Shown here: positions 1 to 5,049 of the stretch, one piece after another
Numbering within the stretch: position 1 is the first letter of the stretch
Layout of the letters: every line of letters starts with the position of its first letter
NCBI GenBank assembly: GCA_012510325.1
Contig: JAAZIG010000145.1
Span: 1 to 5,534, forward strand
Reading direction: 5' to 3'
DNA length: 5,534 bases
Origin: Bacillota bacterium
GTDB taxonomy: Bacteria; Bacillota; Dethiobacteria; DTU022
Notes under the pieces: model-generated
What the model was told of the DNA's origin: nothing
Databases searched by the model: none
The model's input: the letters and a program-made list of their open reading frames with translations, nothing else
Program-made: the position numbers and the translations under genes

Positions 1-378
1 GCGCCGCGCGGTCTGATCTTGATCTCGGTGGCGCCGCGGCAGGTTGAGGTGAGCATCGAAACAATTCAGGCAAAGACATATCCCGTGGAAGTGCAATTTT
101 TAGGCCGTCCGGCTGCGGGATGGGTCCGGCAAAAGCACTCCTGCCATCCGGTGCAGCTGGAGCTGGAGGCGGTGCCGGCCCTGCTTGAGAAGGTCGCCCG
201 GGTGGTGGTCTATGTTGATCTGAGTGAGCAGAGCGATCGCTTCGAAACAGAGGTGATGCCTCTGCTGCTCGATGGTGACGGTGAAGAGATCGGCGGAGTG
301 ACGGTCTCGCCGCCCAAGGTTACAGTGATGGTTCATCTTGCCGCTGCAGAGGAAAGCGAGCCCCCGGCCCGGGAATGA
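1..378 (+). CDS. cdaR: YbbR-domain protein, likely CdaR (regulator of diadenylate cyclase CdaA), 3' part
   Basis: The reading frame is open from the first base and stops at TGA 376-378, so the N-terminus, including the expected membrane anchor, lies off the left edge. The visible 125 residues show the end of one YbbR repeat (VAPRQVEVSIE) followed by a full repeat: a YPVEVQFLG strand, HPVQLELEAVPALLEKV, then VVVYVDL, ending with SPPKVTVMVHL. This beta-rich pattern and the 'P..V.V' repeat ends are typical of YbbR domains. The TTG at 19 falls inside a repeat and is not a real start. In Bacillota, CdaR is an extracytoplasmic membrane-anchored regulator of the c-di-AMP synthase CdaA, and cdaA-cdaR-glmM is a conserved order, which supports this call because glmM follows 57 nt downstream on the same strand. 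The acidic, proline-rich tail (AAAEESEPPARE) looks unstructured. The family is fairly sure; the regulatory role is inferred from synteny. Confidence 0.82.
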   Translation, partial: APRGLILISVAPRQVEVSIETIQAKTYPVEVQFLGRPAAGWVRQKHSCHPVQLELEAVPALLEKVARVVVYVDLSEQSDRFETEVMPLLLDGDGEEIGGVTVSPPKVTVMVHLAAAEESEPPARE

Positions 379-410
379 ACCGCATCGGCCGGGTTTTGGC
401 ATGCTGTCCG

Positions 411-430
411 AAAGGAGAATGAAGGTGATC
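411..430 (+). promoter_or_regulatory. Ribosome binding site(s) fixing the TTG start of glmM
   Basis: Two purine-rich anti-SD matches lie in the gap before glmM: AAAGGAG at 411-417 and AAGGTGATC at 422-430. The second closely follows the complement of the 16S 3' end (AAGGAGGTGATC with a gap) and ends 5 nt before TTG 436. It supports TTG 436 as the start, giving an N-terminus that begins directly with the conserved MNKLFGTDGIRG. No promoter was recognised between 379 and 435, so glmM is probably co-transcribed with cdaR. Confidence 0.7.
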
Positions 431-435
431 TGCCC

Positions 436-1785
436 TTGAACAAACTATTCGGCACTGACGGTATCCGCGGTGTGGCCAACCGTGATCTGACCCCGGAGCT
501 GGCTTTCCGGGTCGGAAGGATCGCGGCCGCATTGCTCAAAGAGAGAAGCAAGCCCCCCCTGATTTTGATCGGCCGGGACACCCGCCTCTCCGGCGGGATG
601 CTCGAGGGAGCCCTGGCCGGCGGGATCACCTCTGCCGGAGTCTCGGTTCGTCTTCTGGGGGTTATTCCCACTCCCGGCGTAGCCTACCTGACGCAGGCGC
701 TTCCGGCCGCCGCCGGGGTGATGATCTCGGCTTCACATAACCCCATCGAGGATAACGGTTTGAAGATATTTGATCACGACGGGATGAAGCTCTCCGATGA
801 GATGGAGCGGAAGATTGAAAACCTTTATTACGAATACAACCGCTTCTTCGCCGGAAATCCGCGGCCTGTAGGCCGGGCCGTCGGTCAGGTTGCCCACGAC
901 GGGGAAGCGCTCCGGCTCTATCGGAGTTTTCTCCGGGAGCGTTCGGCTTCACTGTCGGGGATGCGCCTGGTGGTGGATTGCGGTTACGGCGCCTCCTGCG
1001 GTTTCGCCCCGGAGCTTTTGGAGGAGCTGGGGGCGACGGTGCATGTTCTGCATGGCGAGCCCGACGGCGGGCGGATCAATGTGCAATGTGGAGCCACCGA
1101 TCCCGCCAAATTGCAGCAGGAGGTGCTCCGCTGCGGCGCTGCTGCCGGGCTGGCCTTCGACGGCGATGCCGACCGTCTGATCGCCGTTGACGAAAAAGGT
1201 GCCATCGTCGACGGGGATGCGATTATGGCCATCTGTGCCGTCGATATGGTCAGGCGGGGCGCCCTCAAAAAGAACACTCTTGTGGCGACAGTGATGAGCA
1301 ACGGCGGTCTCGATCTGCTGGCCGGAGAATACGGCTTCAGGCTGCTCCGCACCGCCGTGGGGGATCGCTATGTGCTGGAGGAGATACTCGCCGGAGGCTA
1401 TAATTTTGGCGGCGAACAGTCAGGACATATCATCTTTTCGGATCACAGCACCACCGGAGACGGGCTCCTGACAGCGCTGCAGCTGCTGACCATCGCCGGC
1501 GACAGCGGACTGCCGCTGTCCGAGCTGGCGGGGCGCTTAAGACGGCTGCCCCAGGTTCTTTACAACCAGCCGGTGGCCACCCAGAGAGGCTGGGAGGAAA
1601 ATCCGGCCATTGCGGCGGCGATTCAGGGGCTTCGCCAAAAACTGGGGCATGGCGGCAGAGTGCTGATCCGCGCCTCCGGGACGGAACCGCTGATCCGGAT
1701 CATGCTCGAAGCTGCTCTCCCGGAGGAGGTGCTCTGGGAGGAGGCCCGCAGCATCGCCGGGATCATCGCCCGGGAACAAGGCTAA
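436..1785 (+). CDS. glmM: Phosphoglucosamine mutase GlmM
   Basis: This cytosolic enzyme interconverts glucosamine-6-phosphate and glucosamine-1-phosphate, feeding GlmU and UDP-GlcNAc synthesis for peptidoglycan. The 449 residues match the usual family length (about 445-450). All alpha-D-phosphohexomutase signatures are present in order: FGTDGIRG at residues 5-12; the phosphoserine loop ISASHNP with catalytic Ser100; the Mg-binding loop DGDADR at 242-247; the sugar-specificity loop GGEQSGH at 325-331; and the phosphate-binding RASGTEPLIR at 412-421. GGEQSGH and the FGTDGIRG start separate it from phosphoglucomutase/phosphomannomutase relatives. The DGDADR form replaces the commoner GlmM DGDGDR but keeps all three metal-binding aspartates. 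The start is TTG 436, in frame with the preceding cdaR and backed by a strong SD. The known physical and regulatory link of GlmM to CdaA/CdaR fits the gene order. No glmS follows. The enzyme looks intact and functional. Confidence 0.97.
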   Translation: MNKLFGTDGIRGVANRDLTPELAFRVGRIAAALLKERSKPPLILIGRDTRLSGGMLEGALAGGITSAGVSVRLLGVIPTPGVAYLTQALPAAAGVMISASHNPIEDNGLKIFDHDGMKLSDEMERKIENLYYEYNRFFAGNPRPVGRAVGQVAHDGEALRLYRSFLRERSASLSGMRLVVDCGYGASCGFAPELLEELGATVHVLHGEPDGGRINVQCGATDPAKLQQEVLRCGAAAGLAFDGDADRLIAVDEKGAIVDGDAIMAICAVDMVRRGALKKNTLVATVMSNGGLDLLAGEYGFRLLRTAVGDRYVLEEILAGGYNFGGEQSGHIIFSDHSTTGDGLLTALQLLTIAGDSGLPLSELAGRLRRLPQVLYNQPVATQRGWEENPAIAAAIQGLRQKLGHGGRVLIRASGTEPLIRIMLEAALPEEVLWEEARSIAGIIAREQG

Positions 1786-1829
1786 CATCTGTTTATTTAC
1801 TCAAAAAATTTACCAAAATAGAGACAAGT

Positions 1830-1848
1830 CTTCACATTTCCCGTGAAG
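1830..1848 (+). repeat. 6-bp perfect inverted repeat overlapping the -35 box (candidate operator)
   Basis: CTTCAC (1830-1835) and GTGAAG (1843-1848) are perfect inverted arms around a 7-nt AT-rich centre. The left arm contains most of the -35 hexamer and the right arm lies in the promoter spacer, so a bound protein would block RNA polymerase. The arm order (TTCAC then GTGAA) is opposite to the Rex consensus (GTGAA then TTCAC), so I do not call it a Rex box. No T-run follows, which argues against a glmM terminator. The operator role is inference. Confidence 0.4.
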
Positions 1849-1859
1849 TTCGTTATAAT
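1831..1859 (+). promoter_or_regulatory. Sigma-70/SigA-type promoter of the redox operon
   Basis: TTCACA at 1831-1836 (one mismatch to TTGACA) and a perfect TATAAT at 1854-1859 are separated by exactly 17 bp, inside an AT-rich 106-bp intergenic gap that contrasts with the GC-rich flanking genes. Transcription would start near 1865-1867, just upstream of the NuoE-like gene. A second TATAAT at 1879-1884 has no -35 at proper spacing. Confidence 0.75.
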
Positions 1860-1891
1860 TGATCATGTCCGCAAGCAGTATAATTTGCTGA

Positions 1892-2443
1892 TTGAAACGG
1901 GGTGCTGCTTTGTCTTTGGTCGAAGGAGAAGAGGAACTAATCAGGACGAGCGTGAGCGAGGTTTTAGGCGAGCAAGAGGCTGTGCGTGAAAGTCTGATTC
2001 CCATATTGCTGCGGGTGCAGGAAAAATTGAGCTATCTTCCCCCCCTGGCGATGGAGCTCATCGCCGGGGCCCTCCAGATTCCGGCCGTCGATGTTTTCGG
2101 TCTGGCCACCTTCTACAATCAGTTTCGCCTTCACCCACCGGGTAAATATCAGCTGCAGGTGTGTATGGGAACCGCCTGTTATATGGTCGGCGGCAAGATT
2201 GCCCTGGATTGTTTTGAGAGGCGTCTGGGGATTAACGAAGGGGAGACCACCCCCGACCGTGAGTTTAGCCTGGAGCGGGTTGCCTGTGTCGGCTGCTGCA
2301 CCCTGGCGCCGGTGGTGGTTGTCAACGAGGAGGTTGAAGGCCGGGTTACCCCCACCCGGGTAGACGGAATTCTCATCGCTTTTGGCAAAAAGATTCAGCC
2401 ATCCACAGGGGTAGGGGAGAAGAAGGGAGACGACGGCTCATGA
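1892..2443 (+). CDS. nuoE: NuoE/HydC-like [2Fe-2S] thioredoxin-fold subunit of an NAD(P)H-linked oxidoreductase
   Basis: This is a small electron-transfer subunit of the NuoE / HydC / HndA family, which pairs with a NuoF-type flavoprotein. After a variable N-terminus comes the helical region (LIPILLRVQEKLSYLP, then VFGLATFYNQF), typical of NuoE. The thioredoxin-like domain carries the [2Fe-2S] ligands Cys91-x4-Cys96 (CMGTAC) and Cys132-x3-Cys136 (CVGCC, with an extra Cys135). At 183 codons it is near the usual 160-180. The gene symbol is family-level only; no complex I membrane genes are visible. The start is uncertain. I keep the outermost TTG 1892, which has no SD and directly follows the stop of an 8-codon ORF. 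TTG 1910, six codons in, has a GGGGTG (1899-1904) 5 nt upstream and may be the true start. The 3' end overlaps the next gene by 4 nt (ATGA), implying translational coupling. The lysine/glycine-rich tail after residue about 165 is probably disordered. Confidence 0.93.
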   Translation: MKRGAALSLVEGEEELIRTSVSEVLGEQEAVRESLIPILLRVQEKLSYLPPLAMELIAGALQIPAVDVFGLATFYNQFRLHPPGKYQLQVCMGTACYMVGGKIALDCFERRLGINEGETTPDREFSLERVACVGCCTLAPVVVVNEEVEGRVTPTRVDGILIAFGKKIQPSTGVGEKKGDDGS

Positions 2444-4356
2444 CGGTGGAGACCCCGTATCAAGAACGCTACCGGAAGCTGAAAGATAGCGCCGCCGCCG
2501 GGGAGGAGGCGCTTTCCCGGCAGGCAGTGATCCAGGTGGGTATGGCCACTTGCGGCATTGCCGCCGGCGCTGTCCCGGTGAAGGAGGCCTTTGTCCGGTT
2601 CATCGAGGAGAAAAATATCGATGCCCGGGTGATGGAGGTGGGCTGTATGGGCCACTGCTACGCCGAGCCGCTGGCAATAATCTCCAAGCCGGGCTTCCCG
2701 GCGCTCTGCTACGGTTATCTGGATGAAGATCTGGTGGAGAGGCTGGTGGAAGATTATCTGCTGAACGATGATCCCTGTTACGAATTTGCTCTCGTGGCCC
2801 TTGAACCGAACGATGTTTTTCCAACTCTGAGCGATTTTCCGCGCGGTGTCCACGAGAAGAAGATTGTTCTTGAGCACTGCGGTTTTATCGATCCCGGAGA
2901 GATCGATCACTATATTTCCCGGGGCGGCTACAGCGCCCTCGCCGAGGCCCTCTCCGGCACCCCCGCCACCGTGCTGGAGCAGGTGAAGGAATCGCATCTG
3001 CGCGGCCGCGGCGGCGCCGGCTTTCCGGCGGGGCTGAAATGGGAGGCGGCTGTCCAAGCCGGCGGCGGGACAAAGTATGTCATCTGCAACGCCGACGAAG
3101 GCGATCCGGGAGCATTCATGGATCGCAGCATTCTGGAATCATGTCCCCACCAGGTCATCGAGGGGATGTTGCTCTGCGCCTACGCCATCGGTGCGGAGAA
3201 GGGTTATCTCTATATCCGGGCGGAATATCCCCTGGCGGTGAAGCGGGTGCGCCTGGCTCTGGAGCAGGCCCGGGAGAAGGGACTCCTGGGGAGCTCCATC
3301 CTCGGCAGCTCCTTCAACTGTGATCTGGAGGTATTCCGGGGCTCCGGAGCTTTTGTCTGCGGTGAATCATCCGCTCTGGTCCGCTCCATGGAGGGGAAGA
3401 TGGGGATTCCGGCAACGCGGCCGCCCCGCCTGGCTCAATCCGGCTTTCGCGGTCGGCCGACGGTGCTGAACAATGTCAAAACATTCGCTTATATCCCGCC
3501 GATTATCAACCGGGGGGTGGACTGGTTCAGGTCCATCGGCACAGAGAAAAACCCCGGTACCGCTGTCTTTTCACTCGTGGGCAAAGTCGCTCATACCGGC
3601 CTCGTGGAGGTGCCCATGGGGACCACCCTGCGCGAGCTGATCTACGATGTCGGAGAGGGCGTGGCCAACGATAAAGCGTTCAAGGCGGCGCAGATCGGCG
3701 GCCCCTCGGGGGGTTGTCTTCCCGAAGCGGCCATCGATATCCCCATCGATTTCGATTCGCTGCAGGAGGCCGGGGCGATTATGGGCTCCGGCGGTCTTGT
3801 CGTTCTCGATGAGGACGACTGCATGGTGGCCATCGCCCGCTATTTTCTCGAATTTACCCAGCAGGAATCGTGCGGCAAATGCACCTTCTGCCGCCTGGGA
3901 ACCAAGCATATGCTCGACCTCCTCACGGCGATCACCGAAGGCCGCGGCGAACCGGAGGATCTTGAGGTTCTGGAGCGGCTGGCCTGGGAGGTCAAGGAGG
4001 GTTCCCTGTGCAATCTGGGGGCGACGGCGCCCAACCCCATTCTCACCACCCTGCGCTATTTCCGGGACGAATACGAAGCCCATATCAATGAGAAACGCTG
4101 CCCGGCGCTGATGTGCAGCGAGCTCATCGTTTACTATATCGAGCCGTCAAAATGCAGCAAACTCTGCAGTGTCTGCGTGGGCAGCTGTCCGACAGAGGCG
4201 ATTTATACCCGTGACGACGGTCTCAAGGCCATCGATCAGGACAAATGCACCAAATGTGACAATTGCTTAAAGACCTGCCCGCCCGATTACAACGCTGTGA
4301 TCAAGCTGTCGCCGCCGGGGCTGCTCGCTGAGAAAGAGGGGGGGAAAGGCGCATGA
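2440..4356 (+). CDS. nuoF: HydB-type NuoF-like FMN/NAD(P)H and iron-sulfur subunit
   Basis: This is the flavoprotein core of the operon, where NAD(P)H would exchange electrons with FMN. At 638 residues it is much longer than complex I NuoF (about 430) and matches HydB of bifurcating hydrogenases. In order: a thioredoxin-like [2Fe-2S] domain (about 28-115) with Cys38 and Cys69-x3-Cys73, lacking the usual first Cys; the FMN/nucleotide domain with LRGRGGAGFPAGLKW at 187-201, CNADEGDPGAF at 216-226 and CGESSAL at 307-313; the NuoF [4Fe-4S] site Cys478-x2-Cys481-x2-Cys484 plus Cys524; and a C-terminal two-cluster ferredoxin domain with Cys572/576/579/583 and Cys603/606/609/613. The first ferredoxin motif has an unusual C-x3-C spacing. 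ATG 2440 overlaps the upstream stop by 4 nt with purine-rich SD sequence before it, and the 3' end overlaps the next gene by 4 nt. The symbol is family-level; hydB-like is more exact. Whether the partner is a hydrogenase, a formate dehydrogenase or neither cannot be told here. Confidence 0.93.
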   Translation: MTVETPYQERYRKLKDSAAAGEEALSRQAVIQVGMATCGIAAGAVPVKEAFVRFIEEKNIDARVMEVGCMGHCYAEPLAIISKPGFPALCYGYLDEDLVERLVEDYLLNDDPCYEFALVALEPNDVFPTLSDFPRGVHEKKIVLEHCGFIDPGEIDHYISRGGYSALAEALSGTPATVLEQVKESHLRGRGGAGFPAGLKWEAAVQAGGGTKYVICNADEGDPGAFMDRSILESCPHQVIEGMLLCAYAIGAEKGYLYIRAEYPLAVKRVRLALEQAREKGLLGSSILGSSFNCDLEVFRGSGAFVCGESSALVRSMEGKMGIPATRPPRLAQSGFRGRPTVLNNVKTFAYIPPIINRGVDWFRSIGTEKNPGTAVFSLVGKVAHTGLVEVPMGTTLRELIYDVGEGVANDKAFKAAQIGGPSGGCLPEAAIDIPIDFDSLQEAGAIMGSGGLVVLDEDDCMVAIARYFLEFTQQESCGKCTFCRLGTKHMLDLLTAITEGRGEPEDLEVLERLAWEVKEGSLCNLGATAPNPILTTLRYFRDEYEAHINEKRCPALMCSELIVYYIEPSKCSKLCSVCVGSCPTEAIYTRDDGLKAIDQDKCTKCDNCLKTCPPDYNAVIKLSPPGLLAEKEGGKGA

Positions 4357-5003
4357 GCAAACAGGTAAGCATAAGCATAGACGGTCGGACAATAACCGCC
4401 CCCGAGGGGGAGAAACTGCTCTGGGTGGCCCTGGAGAACGGGATCTATATCCCCAATCTGTGTGCCATGAAGGAGAAAAGCCATCCCTCGGGCAGCTGCC
4501 GCCTCTGTTATGTTCAGGTGGAGGGTCGGGCCGAGCCTGTGACCTCGTGCACCCTCCCGGTAACAGAGGGGCTTTCCGTGCAGACCCGGAGCCCGCAGGT
4601 TGACAGGCTGGTGAAGAGCGCTTTTGAGCTGCTCCTGAGCAATCATCGCCTCGGTTGCGGCCGCTGTCCCAGGCGGAAAACCTGCGAGCTGCTGAAGATG
4701 GCCAAAGAAAGAGGTTTAAAGATGAAACTGTTCCACCTCGAGCCGCTGGAGTGGCCGGTGGAGATTGATGATAGTCCCAAAACTTTTGCTTTTGACCGCA
4801 GCCGCTGCCTTCTCTGCGGTCGTTGTGTCTGGATCTGCCAGGAGGTGGCCAAGGTCGGCGCCCTCGGTTTTACCGGCCGCGGTATCGACCGCCGGGTGGG
4901 CACATTTCAGGAGCTCAGCCTGGCTGAATCCCCCTGCACCGAATGCGGCCTCTGCATCGATCCCTGTCCCAGCGGTGCACTTTACTTCAAGGAGAGCAAA
5001 TGA
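4353..5003 (+). CDS. HoxU/NuoG-N-terminal-like iron-sulfur subunit (lacks any catalytic domain)
   Basis: This 216-residue electron-wire subunit is built like HoxU, or like the N-terminal third of NuoG and HydA. It has a plant-type [2Fe-2S] domain (about 1-80) with Cys37-x11-Cys49-x2-Cys52-x13-Cys66; a His-Cys [4Fe-4S] site His98-x3-Cys102-x2-Cys105-x5-Cys111; and a two-cluster ferredoxin domain with Cys152/155/158/162 and Cys195/198/201/205. All ligand sets are complete. The protein ends 11 residues after the last cysteine, so neither the H-cluster domain of HydA nor the molybdopterin domain of NuoG/FdhA is present, and no frameshifted remnant of one was seen downstream. It would dock on the NuoF-like subunit and pass electrons to or from an unseen partner. 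ATG 4353 overlaps the upstream stop (ATGA), with a GGGGGGGAAAGG stretch just before it as SD. Alternative readings are a formate dehydrogenase beta-type subunit or a stand-alone oxidoreductase subunit. Confidence 0.92.
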   Translation: MSKQVSISIDGRTITAPEGEKLLWVALENGIYIPNLCAMKEKSHPSGSCRLCYVQVEGRAEPVTSCTLPVTEGLSVQTRSPQVDRLVKSAFELLLSNHRLGCGRCPRRKTCELLKMAKERGLKMKLFHLEPLEWPVEIDDSPKTFAFDRSRCLLCGRCVWICQEVAKVGALGFTGRGIDRRVGTFQELSLAESPCTECGLCIDPCPSGALYFKESK

Positions 5004-5004
5004 C

Positions 5005-5030
5005 GCCGACAGCGGGCTAACCGCGTCGGC
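5005..5030. terminator. Strong hairpin between convergent genes (possible terminator)
   Basis: GCCGAC (5005-5010) pairs with GTCGGC (5025-5030). After a single bulged A (5011), GCGG (5012-5015) pairs with CCGC (5021-5024) around a GCTAA loop. This makes a 10-bp GC-rich stem beginning 1 nt after the operon stop codon and 19 nt past the stop of the convergent gene. No T-run follows on the plus strand and only a weak one on the minus strand, so it is not a textbook intrinsic terminator; it could halt transcription bidirectionally or protect the mRNA 3' end. Confidence 0.45.
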
Positions 5031-5049
5031 TCGCCGCCCCGGGCCGCTG

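Noticed and set aside
419..439. Six-codon ORF ATG...TGA (MKVICP) overlapping the TTG start of glmM
   Set aside because: The AAAGGAG before it ends only 1 nt from the ATG, too close for initiation, and the sequence is better explained as the glmM ribosome binding site.
1830..1848. Inverted repeat as a Rex operator or as the glmM terminator
   Set aside because: Rex sites have GTGAA before TTCAC, the reverse of what is seen here, and no T-run follows the dyad, so neither reading fits.
1879..1884. Second TATAAT as another promoter
   Set aside because: No -35-like hexamer lies 16-18 bp upstream; the nearest, TTGATC at 1859-1864, gives a 14-bp spacer, and there is no extended -10 TG.
2395..3057. 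220-codon minus-strand ORF antisense to the start of the NuoF-like gene
   Set aside because: It lies opposite a clear family protein with conserved motifs, its product is low-complexity (runs of Ala, Gly, His) and resembles no known family, and long antisense frames are expected in GC-rich genes.
3571..4083. 170-codon minus-strand ORF within the NuoF-like gene
   Set aside because: Same reasoning: it is the complement of the coding sequence for the NuoF [4Fe-4S] region, with no RBS logic or recognisable domain.
1892..5003. Reading the three genes as part of respiratory complex I (nuoEFG)
   Set aside because: The NuoF-like protein carries HydB-type extra FeS domains at both ends, the NuoG-like protein is only 216 residues, and no other nuo genes adjoin. 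A soluble diaphorase fits better.
5004..5049. Remnant of an H-cluster or other catalytic domain after the third gene
   Set aside because: Only 46 nt separate the convergent stops, filled by a hairpin and GC-rich spacer; no cysteine-motif fragments appear in any plus frame beyond 5003.
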